Below are positions 53,496 to 61,374 of a stretch of DNA of 64,000 nucleotides, piece by piece (the stretch's first letter is position 1; every line of letters starts with the position of its first letter). Origin of the DNA: CAWCPR01 sp963797475 (GTDB lineage Bacteria > Chloroflexota > Anaerolineae > Anaerolineales > UBA4823). The position numbers and the translations under genes are program-made. Location of the stretch: positions 1,550,001 through 1,614,000 of the forward strand of contig CAWCPR010000001.1 in the NCBI GenBank assembly GCA_963797475.1. The letters run 5' to 3'. Below the pieces are notes generated by a model. It saw nothing but the letters and a program-made list of their open reading frames with translations. It did not search any database and was not told the origin of the DNA.

Positions 53496-53612
53496 CTATC
53501 GCTCTTCTTCATGGAGAATGGGTGTCCATCGCCAGGCGCGGCGCATCGTGTTCATGCTGGGCATGACCATCAGAAGGCTTTCGGACTGGCTGGAAATTAA
53601 AAAGGACACCAT
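53496..53612 (-). CDS. Possible 38-residue small protein or leader peptide
   Basis: ATG 53612 is preceded by GAGGA at about eight bases, a promoter lies 31-59 bases upstream, and the ORF stops 25 bases before an intrinsic terminator. The product is MVSFLISSQSESLLMVMPSM followed by a Trp/Arg-rich end (RRAWRWTPILHEEER). The stop codon sits in the loop of a GAAGAGC-gata-GCTCTTC hairpin, also allowing an RNA-level role. Codon use is unremarkable. I do not recognise a family; a non-coding RNA from the same unit is equally possible. The overlapping plus-strand frame at 53365-53643 has no ribosome site. Confidence 0.4.
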   Translation of the reverse strand: MVSFLISSQSESLLMVMPSMNTMRRAWRWTPILHEEER

Positions 53613-53642
53613 CGCATATTCCTCAATCACCGGACTGATTTG

Positions 53643-53671
53643 AGTTTAAATCCTGATCAACTTTTTGTCAA
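53643..53671 (-). promoter_or_regulatory. Sigma-70-type promoter, minus strand
   Basis: Minus strand: TTGACA (53671-53666), 17-base spacer, TAAACT (53648-53643). Perfect -35. It drives toward the 38-codon ORF and the terminator at 53439-53471, giving an RNA of about 200 bases. The distal end overlaps just past the DUF177 stop. Confidence 0.6.
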
Positions 53672-53693
53672 GATTTCGGCTTGACCGCGCGGA

Positions 53694-54317
53694 TCATTCC
53701 TTCTTGCCCAGGAGCTCCTTCAACACCGCTAAACGTGGGTCGACCGCCTCATCTTCATGATTGCAAGTGGTCTCATTGAGATTTTCACCACAAATTGGGC
53801 AAAGCCCCTTGCAATCATCCCGGCAAAGCGGGTTGATGGGGATTGCAAGGAGCATCTCTTCTCTGACGAGGGGCGCCAGGTCGATCTGGCCTGTCTCCGG
53901 AAGCAGGAGACCCGATTGGGTTATTGAGTTTGGCGTAAAGGCGTACAATTCGGTAAAATCGATATTCAAAGGCTGCCGGGAATTATCCAGACAACGCACG
54001 CATTCGCAAACAGTCTGGGCATTCATGCGCGCTTGAACCAGGAGGCCTTGTGCGGTTCGAGTGACACGCGCCACGCCGGTAAGATCCGTTAAGTCCAGGT
54101 CTGGAGGCAACTGCACGCGTGGGATTTCAAATGGAAAATCCCGGCTGTAACCGACCGTTTGGTGAATAATAAAACCGACATTAAGTCGGAGGTAATTGCG
54201 GGAGTTTGATGACACCGTATCATCGATTTGGGGGAACCTGAAAATTATTGGCGATTCCCCACCATTGGCTTCACCGGTTGGAGCATAGAGGCAGATTCTA
54301 AATGGTTCAAGCCCCAT
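53694..54317 (-). CDS. DUF177 (YceD-like) protein
   Basis: Conserved protein linked to 23S rRNA metabolism in other bacteria and often located before rpmF. The conserved core begins LRLNVGFIIHQTVGYSRDFP; C-terminal LVREEMLLAIPINPLCRDDC and CPICGENLN carry the Cys pattern CxxxC...CxxC, a probable zinc site. The start at 54317 gives 207 residues, about 40 more than usual, and has no ribosome site; a GTG further in (DTVSSNSRN) could be the real start. rpmF does not follow, unusual for this gene. Confidence 0.78.
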   Translation of the reverse strand: MGLEPFRICLYAPTGEANGGESPIIFRFPQIDDTVSSNSRNYLRLNVGFIIHQTVGYSRDFPFEIPRVQLPPDLDLTDLTGVARVTRTAQGLLVQARMNAQTVCECVRCLDNSRQPLNIDFTELYAFTPNSITQSGLLLPETGQIDLAPLVREEMLLAIPINPLCRDDCKGLCPICGENLNETTCNHEDEAVDPRLAVLKELLGKKE

Positions 54318-54373
54318 CAGCAGGCCAGTTTAATCAATTCTGCGCAGCGATTATAACATAGCAGAGAGGTATG

Positions 54374-55003
54374 ATGGCAAAAATCCTATTGGCAACTAAC
54401 AACAAGGGGAAATTAATCGAAATCCAGGCTTTGATGCAAGAACTTGGTTTGCAAGCCAACCTGGTCACGCCGCAAGAAATTAACCTTGAATTGCACGTGG
54501 AGGAGGACGGGCAAACCTACGCCGAAAATGCCGCCCGAAAGGCCGTCGCTTTCAGCCAGGCCAGTGCGCTACCCACTTTAGCGGATGACTCCGGCCTGGA
54601 AGTGGACATCCTGGATGGCGCTCCGGGGTTATATTCCGCCCGCTTTTCTCCTCTCGCAAACCCCACGGATGCCGACCGGCGCGCCTACCTGCTGGAGAAA
54701 CTTCAAGGCTGCCCCAGGCCCTGGAAGGCGCGCTTTCGCTGCGTGCTGGCTATGGTGATAACCGCTGGAACAGATGCGGCCCTAAGAGATTTGCGCTTTG
54801 CCGAGGGGGTCTGTCCAGGCGAGATCATCCCTGAAGAACGCGGCCAGAATGGCTTTGGGTACGACCCGCTTTTCTATATCCCAGAATTGGGGCGCACGAT
54901 GGCCGAGCTACCGATGGAAGAAAAGAACCGGATCAGCCACCGGGCTCGAGCGATTTGGGCTGCTTACCCGGTCCTGGCTGAAATCCTTGGCAGCCAAAGT
55001 TGA
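54374..55003 (+). CDS. rdgB: XTP/dITP diphosphatase (HAM1/RdgB)
   Basis: House-cleaning nucleotide hydrolase removing dITP/XTP. 209 residues from the second ATG (54374), four bases from AGAGG; the first ATG at 54371 sits immediately against the ribosome site. Family motifs: LLATNNKGKLIEIQALM, LPTLADDSGLEVDILDGAPGLYSARFS, GQNGFGYDPLFYIPE and MEEKNRISHRARA. Divergent from the DUF177 gene, and 27 bases before a histidine kinase gene. Confidence 0.95.
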   Translation: MAKILLATNNKGKLIEIQALMQELGLQANLVTPQEINLELHVEEDGQTYAENAARKAVAFSQASALPTLADDSGLEVDILDGAPGLYSARFSPLANPTDADRRAYLLEKLQGCPRPWKARFRCVLAMVITAGTDAALRDLRFAEGVCPGEIIPEERGQNGFGYDPLFYIPELGRTMAELPMEEKNRISHRARAIWAAYPVLAEILGSQS

Positions 55004-55030
55004 CTCCTTGCCTTCCGGAATTTTTGGGTT

Positions 55031-56797
55031 ATGATAAATCCAATGCAAAATTCCACCTCCCAAAATATTTACGATTGGATCGCCGCCTCATTACGCTGGT
55101 TGGTGTTGTTGGGGATTGCCATTGCATTGGCGATGAATGCACCGCTGTCGCTGCCATTGGTGGCAGTTCTGATCGCCGCGGCTTTTTGGAATGTCTCACT
55201 GACGCTACTGGCTGTGCTCAGCCGCCGCCTGGCGCGTCACCAGATCATCAGTGTTGCCGGGGATATGCTCATTGCATATTCCTTGTTCTACTTAAGTGGT
55301 TCGATCAGCGGCAACCTGCCCTGGGCCGGCTTGCTGCCCCTGATTTCGGCCTCCTTGTTTTTCCAGCTCCGGGGGGCGTTGATCGTAACCGTGTTCAACC
55401 TGGTAATTCAGGCTTTACTTTCGACCCTTTATGTATCACTCCCCACGGTGCTGGTTTATACCGGCATCCTGATGATAATTTATTTGGCTTTGACCGTGTT
55501 GTTCAACATGGTCGTTGGAAGGGTCATCAGATTATTAAGCAACGACAGGCGCGGCGAGCTTACCGCCGTTCAACAGTCGGAAGAGATGCAGTTGGAACGT
55601 CGCAGAGCCATCTACAAGCTGATTTCCGGCCTGAGCGCCACGTTAAATTACCAGCGCGTGCTGGAGACCGCCTTGGATTTGAGCGCCGACGCCTTATCCC
55701 TACCGGGAGCGCCGGCCGACCGTCTCGTCAGCGCGGTGCTGCTTTTCTCGGAAAATGAGAAACTGCCGACCGAGATGCACGTTGGCTCGGCCCGGCGATT
55801 TACCCCAAGCGACCTGCGCATTAATATACCCGGGACGGGCGGCGTGATCGGCCATTCGATCGACGAAGGGGTAGCCCGCCTGACCCGCGACCCGGGCAAT
55901 GACCCCGAGCTGGGCCGCATCCTCGCCGTTCGAGCCTGCAACGCTGCGCTCTCCATCCCCCTGCGCTCGGGGCTGGATACCTGCGGCATCTTGCTTTTTG
56001 CCCACCCGGATGCGGATTTTTTCACCCCGGAACGGCGTGAGGTGCTGGACATCGTTGGCAATCAGGTATCAATTGCCATTGAGAACGCCCGCCTTTACCA
56101 GGACCTGGAATCGGAAAAAGAACGCATGATGGAGATCCAGGAAGAGGGGCGTAAGAAGATGGCCCGTGACTTACACGATGGCCCAACCCAATCCGTTTCC
56201 GCAATCGCCATGCGCGTCAACTTCGCCCGCCGGCTCATGGAGCGCGACCCGAAAGCCACAGCCGAAGAGCTTTTCAAGATCGAGGACCTGGCTCGCCGCA
56301 CGACCAAGGAAATCCGCCATATGCTTTTTACCTTACGGCCTTTGGTTCTCGAATCGCAGGGATTGATCCCCGCCCTGGAATCTATGGCCGAAAAGATGCA
56401 CGAAACTTACGGGCAGAATGTCATCATCCAGGCGGATGCGGACCTGGTCTCCGAATTGGAAATGGGCAAACAGGCGGTGATTTTCTATATCGCCGAAGAG
56501 GCTGTCAATAACGCCCGTAAACATGCCAAAGCGGATCACATTTGGATCCGCCTGAAACCTGTGAAAAGCGACCTGGCGCTTTTAGAAGTCGAGGATGACG
56601 GCCTGGGCTTTGACACAGGAGCCGTAGACGCGACCTATGATAACCGAGGCAGTTTGGGCATGGTCAATATGCGCGAGCGATCCGAGCTGGTCAACGGCGT
56701 CATCCACATCGATTCTATCGAAGGAAAAGGAACGCGCATCCAGGTGGTGATTCCGCTCAACGAAGAAGCCTCGGACCGCATCCGGCGCGGGATTTGA
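55031..56797 (+). CDS. Membrane sensor histidine kinase with GAF and HisKA_3 (NarX/LiaS class)
   Basis: 588 residues. Five or six N-terminal spans up to about 170 (WLVLLGIAIALAMNA, GILMIIYLALTVLFNMVVG), a GAF domain at about 190-365, and the HisKA_3 motif ARDLHDGPTQSVSAIAMRVN with His at about 382, followed by the short HATPase (FYIAEEAVNNARKHAKAD, VEDDGLGFD, GMVNMRERSELVNG). Signals normally to a NarL/FixJ-type response regulator, not seen here. The next gene overlaps its stop. No ribosome site upstream; the second Met at codon 4 is an alternative. Confidence 0.9.
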   Translation: MINPMQNSTSQNIYDWIAASLRWLVLLGIAIALAMNAPLSLPLVAVLIAAAFWNVSLTLLAVLSRRLARHQIISVAGDMLIAYSLFYLSGSISGNLPWAGLLPLISASLFFQLRGALIVTVFNLVIQALLSTLYVSLPTVLVYTGILMIIYLALTVLFNMVVGRVIRLLSNDRRGELTAVQQSEEMQLERRRAIYKLISGLSATLNYQRVLETALDLSADALSLPGAPADRLVSAVLLFSENEKLPTEMHVGSARRFTPSDLRINIPGTGGVIGHSIDEGVARLTRDPGNDPELGRILAVRACNAALSIPLRSGLDTCGILLFAHPDADFFTPERREVLDIVGNQVSIAIENARLYQDLESEKERMMEIQEEGRKKMARDLHDGPTQSVSAIAMRVNFARRLMERDPKATAEELFKIEDLARRTTKEIRHMLFTLRPLVLESQGLIPALESMAEKMHETYGQNVIIQADADLVSELEMGKQAVIFYIAEEAVNNARKHAKADHIWIRLKPVKSDLALLEVEDDGLGFDTGAVDATYDNRGSLGMVNMRERSELVNGVIHIDSIEGKGTRIQVVIPLNEEASDRIRRGI

Positions 56798-57204
56798 ACC
56801 CATCGACTTCACATCGCCGGGAACGTATTCTCGGGCTCATTTTGGGGGCGATCCTGTTTTTTTGGCTATCGGTCGAGGGTATGCATGGAGCCTGGGTGAT
56901 CCTGTTTGCGGCCGCGATTTGCTGGCTGGCTTCTACAAGCCTTTTGTCGCGTTTCAACATTGGCCCGGCATCTGGTTGGCTTATTTACATCCTGTTCGGG
57001 ATCGCAGGCGGCCTTGCGGTAACCCCGGTGACTTTCTTGCTGATGGCGCTTAAGAGTGGGCTTCATGGGCATGGAGCGCCGGATTTTACGCCCGAACAGG
57101 TAATCGAGGTAATCCAACTGACCCCGGTTTGGGTCCTGGCAGGGTTTCTCATCAGCCTGGGAGCGTGGCTCTTGCGCCTCTCCCGGCAAGAGAATAAGCC
57201 ATGA
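56794..57204 (+). CDS. Small polytopic membrane protein, 136 residues
   Basis: TTG start at 56794 overlaps the kinase stop (TTGA), so the two are coupled. Four hydrophobic segments are seen (LGLILGAILFFWLSVEG, AWVILFAAAICWLA, GWLIYILFGIAGGLAVT, PVWVLAGFLISLGAWLLRL) with a short hydrophilic loop containing HGHGAPDFTPEQVIEVIQ. Function unknown; co-translation suggests it is an accessory of the kinase. Confidence 0.65.
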   Translation: MNPSTSHRRERILGLILGAILFFWLSVEGMHGAWVILFAAAICWLASTSLLSRFNIGPASGWLIYILFGIAGGLAVTPVTFLLMALKSGLHGHGAPDFTPEQVIEVIQLTPVWVLAGFLISLGAWLLRLSRQENKP

Positions 57205-57336
57205 TTGTGGAAAATCGCGCAAGTAAGGCTGTAAAGGCCCTATGCCGAAGAGCCGAATGGTAGTATAGTAAAGCGAGCATATCCCGGCAGCTTTCATTGA
57301 CAATCGAATCAGGAATCCAATTTATTAAGCGCGATT

Positions 57337-58107
57337 ATGCCCCTCGATGCTGACATCTATTACTATTTCTACCCGGGGGGAGACGAAGGTGAAAAACCGG
57401 CGGTTGTGTTCATCCACGGCGCAGGCGGAAATCACCTGTATTGGCCATCCGAGCTGCGCCGCCTGCCCGGCTACCGCGTTTATGCGTTGGACTTACCCGG
57501 CCACGGTAAATCCAGCGGGCGAGGCCAGCAAACGATCGCTGCTTACGCCCAATGCATGATCACCTGGTTGGAGGGGGTTGGCTTGCACAGCGCGGTTTTT
57601 GTGGGTCACTCGATGGGCGCGGCCATTGTTCTAACCTTGGCCCTTGAATTTTCCCAGCACGTCTTGGGAGTGGGTCTGGTCGGCGCAGGCGCCAGGCTGA
57701 GGGTCTCTCCCGAGCTCCTGGAGAGCACAGCCAGCCCAACTACTTTCCACAATGCCGTCGAGAGAGTCATCGCAAATTCTTTCAGCGAACAAACGTCCAA
57801 CCGCCTGACCGAACTGGCTGCGCAGCGTATGTTGGAGACCCGTCCGAGCGTGCTGCACAGCGATTTTCTGGCATGCGATGAGTTCGACGTTACAGGCCAG
57901 ATCGCAACAATCCGCCAGCCAGCCGTGGTCATTTGCGGCGCTGAAGACAAAATGACTCCGCCGCGTTCCGCCCAATTCCTGGCCAGCCAACTACCGAATG
58001 CCGAATTGGTGATGGTGCCGGAAGCCGGGCACATGGTCATGCTTGAACGACCCAACGCAGTGGCCGCGGCCTTGAGTGAATTTCTGGCAAGAATCCCCTA
58101 TCCATAA
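57337..58107 (+). CDS. Alpha/beta-fold hydrolase
   Basis: Soluble serine hydrolase with unknown substrate. Oxyanion motif VVFIHGAGGNHLYWP near 28-40, nucleophile Ser at about 91 in VFVGHSMGAAIVL, acid in VVICGAEDKMTPP and His in VPEAGHMVMLERP. The cap region (about 125-185) is rich in helices. 256 residues is standard. A preceding TTGACA at about 57296-57301 may be its promoter. Family is too broad for a function. Confidence 0.85.
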   Translation: MPLDADIYYYFYPGGDEGEKPAVVFIHGAGGNHLYWPSELRRLPGYRVYALDLPGHGKSSGRGQQTIAAYAQCMITWLEGVGLHSAVFVGHSMGAAIVLTLALEFSQHVLGVGLVGAGARLRVSPELLESTASPTTFHNAVERVIANSFSEQTSNRLTELAAQRMLETRPSVLHSDFLACDEFDVTGQIATIRQPAVVICGAEDKMTPPRSAQFLASQLPNAELVMVPEAGHMVMLERPNAVAAALSEFLARIPYP

Positions 58108-58222
58108 GGCTGAAATTTCCGAACAGTGTCGGGGACTCTTGGCACACCACGCCTAAAGATTAATAGAGATACATCATATAAGGTGGTCGAGTTTTGGAAA
58201 CCCGCTATCTTTGTTTTCTACC

Positions 58223-58251
58223 TTGTCGAATTAACCGGGTGTGGGTATAAT
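58223..58251 (+). promoter_or_regulatory. Promoter of the tRNA-Val gene
   Basis: TTGTCG (58223-58228), 17-base spacer, perfect TATAAT (58246-58251), 11 bases upstream of the tRNA 5' end. Confidence 0.7.
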
Positions 58252-58262
58252 CTTGGGCGCAC

Positions 58263-58339
58263 GGGCGGGTAGCTCAGTTGGTTAGAGCATTGCGTTGACA
58301 TCGCAAAGGCCGTAGGTTCGAGTCCTATCCCGCCCACCA
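58263..58339 (+). tRNA. tRNA-Val, anticodon GAC
   Basis: 77 bases with the acceptor stem GGGCGGG/CCCGCCC, D arm GCTC-AGTTGGTTA-GAGC, anticodon stem TTGCG/CGCAA with loop TTGACAT (anticodon GAC, reading GUC/GUU), T arm GTAGG-TTCGAGT-CCTAT, and an encoded ACCA end. Confidence 0.95.
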
Positions 58340-58343
58340 GGAA

Positions 58344-58370
58344 GGCCGCCTGAGTTAAAGGCGGTCTTTT
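58344..58370 (+). terminator. Intrinsic terminator after tRNA-Val
   Basis: GGCCGCCT (58344-58351) pairs with AGGCGGTC (58359-58366) including one G-U; TTTT follows at 58367-58370. Confidence 0.75.
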
Positions 58371-58500
58371 ATGTTCGCGCCAGAAGCAGCCGGCGTTCTT
58401 CGCTTGACATTGGACACCTTGTTTGCTACTATGTGGATGAGCGCGCGGACGGGTGCGCGCCTATCCGAACAACTGTGGAGAAATTTAAGGAGAGTAACAA

Positions 58501-59109
58501 ATGAAAAAAACCTGGTCGTTGCGGATTGCCGTTTTGTTTACCATAATCGGGTCACTTCTTCTCAGCGCGGCAGCCCCCATGCCTGTCCGGGTCTCAAGCC
58601 TGGCGGAGAATGATGATGTCCGCCTCACCATCCAAAACCGGAGCTTGAAAGGCATCTCCCTGAGATTAAGCGGTCCTGCATATTACTTTTTTAGCGTGCC
58701 AGGAGAGGAGACAAGCGTCTTTACGGTCGCGCGAGGCACCTACAAATACACCCTCTACGGCTGTGGTTCCACATCTACGGCCAAGCTTGACATGAGCCGG
58801 CAAAAAATCCTGGTTATGCCGATCTGTGGCGGAGCTGCAACTTACACCCAGAAACACCCGAACACCATCGACCTGTCGAAGACCTTGAAAGTTGTTCTGG
58901 TGACCATCGAGAACAAATCCACCACCAACATGCTGGCCATTTTCACCGGCGCCTCGACCTATGTGTTCAGCCTCAAAAAGAACCAGAGCAAAGACGTCTC
59001 GATCGCTCGCGGCGATTACAAGATCAAATATTACGCCTGCGGCACGGTCACAACCCGCAGTTTCTACGCGAACAAAGGTTCGTCGCTGACCCTGCGCTGC
59101 CCCAAATAG
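58501..59109 (+). CDS. Secreted protein with two copies of a ~75-residue domain
   Basis: Exported, 202 residues. Signal peptide to about residue 25 (IAVLFTIIGSLLLSAAAP), followed by two homologous units: residues ~38-115 (VRLTIQNRSLKGISLRLSGP, FSVARGTYKYTLYGCG, ILVMPICGG) and ~128-202 (VLVTIENKSTTNMLAIFTGA, VSIARGDYKIKYYACG, LTLRCPK). The repeated N-(K/R)S, ARG-(T/D)YK and Y-x-CG motifs with a later Cys suggest one disulfide per unit and an immunoglobulin-like beta fold. GGAG lies about seven bases before the ATG. Family not recognised. It lies between a tRNA gene and the thrS leader. Confidence 0.75.
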   Translation: MKKTWSLRIAVLFTIIGSLLLSAAAPMPVRVSSLAENDDVRLTIQNRSLKGISLRLSGPAYYFFSVPGEETSVFTVARGTYKYTLYGCGSTSTAKLDMSRQKILVMPICGGAATYTQKHPNTIDLSKTLKVVLVTIENKSTTNMLAIFTGASTYVFSLKKNQSKDVSIARGDYKIKYYACGTVTTRSFYANKGSSLTLRCPK

Positions 59110-59128
59110 CCGCATTTTTCTTTAAGTA

Positions 59129-59157
59129 TTGCGTTTTCAGACTTGAAAAGGTATAAT
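59129..59157 (+). promoter_or_regulatory. Promoter of the thrS T-box leader
   Basis: TTGCGT (59129-59134), 17-base spacer, perfect TATAAT (59152-59157). It lies just upstream of the T-box RNA. Confidence 0.6.
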
Positions 59158-59169
59158 TTGCCCAACAGT

Positions 59170-59425
59170 AAAAGCGACGACCGGGACGAGTAACCGGAAC
59201 GTGGATCCGACAGGGAGAGGAGATCCGTGATTGAGAGTCTCCTCAGGCGTCCAACCGGTGAAAACCACCCGCGAGCTTAACCCCTAACGGCCTGCTCCTT
59301 TGGCCTGGTAAGGGAAACGGTAAGCCCCGTTATCGGCTCAAAGAGTGGGCTGGAGTTTCCAGCCCAATCTGGGTGGAACCGCGTGACATAAGCTCTCGCC
59401 CCAGGATGGGCGAGAGCTTTTATTG
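59170..59425 (+). promoter_or_regulatory. T-box riboswitch controlling thrS, Thr specifier ACC
   Basis: Leader RNA that reads uncharged tRNA-Thr. Stem I starts in GACGAGTAACCGG; ACCGG pairs with CCGGT (59255-59259), after which AAAACCACC places the specifier ACC (Thr) at 59264-59266. Stem III is GGGCTGG/CCAGCCC (59347-59366). The T-box sequence TGGGTGGAACCGCG is at 59370-59383, with TGGA as the NCCA-binding bulge. The terminator stem AGCTCTCGCCC (59391-59401)/GGGCGAGAGCT (59408-59418) is followed by TTTATTG. Starvation for threonine should favour antitermination. Confidence 0.9.
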
Positions 59426-59454
59426 TTTATGGAGATGCCACGAAAGGAGTTCTT

Positions 59455-61251
59455 ATGGCTGAGAAACAACAAGAACGCTACGAAGACAGCGACCTGTACC
59501 GCATACGCCACTCGGCAGCGCACGTGATGGCGCAGGCCGTCCTGGAGATGTTCCCCGAGGCCAAGTACGCCATTGGCCCACCCATCGAAGACGGCTTCTA
59601 TTACGATTTCGATCTGCCTCGCCCGCTCAACCCGGACGATCTGCAGGCGATCGAAAAACGCATGCGCCAGATCATCAGCGGCAAATTCCCGTTCGAGAAG
59701 CGCGTTATCTCCGCCGAGGAAGCCCGCCAGGTCTTTAAAGACCAGCCGTTCAAGCTCGAGTTGATCGATGGATTAGAGAAAGGCGGCCTTGACGAGTACG
59801 GCAATCCCTTGAAAGAGAAGCCGGAGATCTCGCTATACATCGACAACAGCTTCACAGACCTGTGCCGCGGGCCGCACGTCGCCAATACCGGGCAAATCAA
59901 CCCGGCCGCGGTCAAGCTGATGAGCGTCGCCGGCGCATATTGGCGCGGCGATGAGCACAAGCCCATGCTCCAGCGCATCTACGGCACGGCCTGGCACAAT
60001 CCGCAGGAGCTAAAAGATTACCTTTGGCGTCTTGAAGAAGCGAAGAAACGCGATCACCGCAAGCTGGGTAAGGAGCTGGGACTGTTTTATTTCTCGGATG
60101 ATATTGGGCCGGGTCTGCCCTTGTTCACCCCCAAGGGCGAGATGCTGCGCTATTTGATGGAAAATTACGTGCGCGATTTGCAAACCCAGTATGGCTACCA
60201 GCACGTGTGGACGGGACACCTGGTAAAGGAGGATCTGTATAAACGATCGGGACACTACGACAACTACAAGGACTCCATGTTCCCGCCGATGGTGGATGAG
60301 AATGTCACCTTCCGCCTGAAGCCGATGAACTGCCCCAGCCACATGACGCTTTACAAAGAGATGGGCCGTCACTCTTACCGCGAGCTGCCGCTGCGCTTCG
60401 CTGAGTTTGCCACGCTCTATCGCTATGAGAAAACCGGCGAGCTTACCGGACTGGCACGCGTGCGCGCCGTGACCCAGGATGACTGCCACATCTTCTGCAC
60501 GCCCGAACAGATCGAAAGCGAGTTTTCACTGGCTCTTCAGGTAATCCGCGAGGTGCTCGACCGCTATCGCTTCAGCGATTACAAGGTGCGCCTGTCGCTG
60601 CGCGGCGAACAAGGCAAATACGTGCAGGATGATGAGAAATGGGCCCGCGCCGAAGCCGCCTTGCGCGCTTCGCTGGACGCAAACCAGGTGGATTACTTCG
60701 AGGCCACGGGCGAAGCTGCTTTCTATGGCCCCAAGGCTGATTTTCTGGCGCGGGATGTGCTCGGGCGGGAATGGCAGCTTTCCACCATCCAGGTGGATTT
60801 CATCCAGCCGGCCCGCCTGGGATTAACCTATATCGGTGAAGACGGTCAGGAACACACGCCGGTCGTCCTGCACCGGGCGGTAACCGGCTCTACGGAACGC
60901 TTCCTGGCGGTGGTCATCGAGCATTTCGCTGGCGCCTTCCCCGTCTGGCTCGCACCGGTGCAGGCGGTGCTGATCCCGATTGCAGACCGGCACCTTCCCT
61001 ACGCCTATGAAGCCGCCGAAAAGCTGAAAGCCGCCGGCCTGCGCGTCGAGGTGGACGACCGCGGCGAGCGTATGAACGCCAAGATCCGCGACGCCCAGAA
61101 GCAGAAGGTCCCCTACATGCTGGTGGTGGGAGATCAAGAGATGCAAGACGAGCAGGTCGCGCTGCGCCTGCGTTCAGGCGAGAATCCAGGCCCAATGCCC
61201 ATCCAGGAATTCATCGATAAAACCAGGCAGGATATAGAAGCCGGAGTCTGA
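59455..61251 (+). CDS. thrS: Threonyl-tRNA synthetase lacking the N-terminal TGS domain
   Basis: Charges tRNA-Thr. 598 residues starting MAEKQQERYEDSDLYRIRHS with the editing-domain zinc motif HSAAHVMAQAV at once, so the ~60-residue TGS domain of typical ThrRS is absent. Class II core: DIGPGLPLFTPKGEMLRYLM, MNCPSHMTLYK, LPLRFAEFATLYRYEKTGEL, RVRAVTQDDCHIFC, GEAAFYGPKADFL, and GSTERFLAVVIEHFAGAFP; anticodon-binding domain at the end. AAAGGAG precedes the ATG. Controlled by the T-box immediately upstream. Confidence 0.96.
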   Translation: MAEKQQERYEDSDLYRIRHSAAHVMAQAVLEMFPEAKYAIGPPIEDGFYYDFDLPRPLNPDDLQAIEKRMRQIISGKFPFEKRVISAEEARQVFKDQPFKLELIDGLEKGGLDEYGNPLKEKPEISLYIDNSFTDLCRGPHVANTGQINPAAVKLMSVAGAYWRGDEHKPMLQRIYGTAWHNPQELKDYLWRLEEAKKRDHRKLGKELGLFYFSDDIGPGLPLFTPKGEMLRYLMENYVRDLQTQYGYQHVWTGHLVKEDLYKRSGHYDNYKDSMFPPMVDENVTFRLKPMNCPSHMTLYKEMGRHSYRELPLRFAEFATLYRYEKTGELTGLARVRAVTQDDCHIFCTPEQIESEFSLALQVIREVLDRYRFSDYKVRLSLRGEQGKYVQDDEKWARAEAALRASLDANQVDYFEATGEAAFYGPKADFLARDVLGREWQLSTIQVDFIQPARLGLTYIGEDGQEHTPVVLHRAVTGSTERFLAVVIEHFAGAFPVWLAPVQAVLIPIADRHLPYAYEAAEKLKAAGLRVEVDDRGERMNAKIRDAQKQKVPYMLVVGDQEMQDEQVALRLRSGENPGPMPIQEFIDKTRQDIEAGV

Positions 61252-61286
61252 ACCGGGAAGTGAAATCTTTTCATTTTACACTTTAG

Positions 61287-61315
61287 TTGACGATTTGCTT
61301 TTAATTTGGTATCAT
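61287..61315 (+). promoter_or_regulatory. Promoter of the infC-rpmI-rplT operon
   Basis: TTGACG (61287-61292), 17-base spacer, TATCAT (61310-61315), 59 bases ahead of the infC start. Confidence 0.65.
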
Positions 61316-61374
61316 GCCTGAAATTATCTCCAGGTCTTATAACCATATCGAAAGTCGATCGAGAGGAGTGAAAT

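Noticed and set aside
53365..53643. 92-codon plus-strand frame after the metG start
   Set aside because: No ribosome site; begins inside metG. The opposite strand has promoter, ribosome site and terminator.
55000..55758. 252-codon frame overlapping the second histidine kinase
   Set aside because: Out-of-frame shadow; the kinase frame has clear family motifs.
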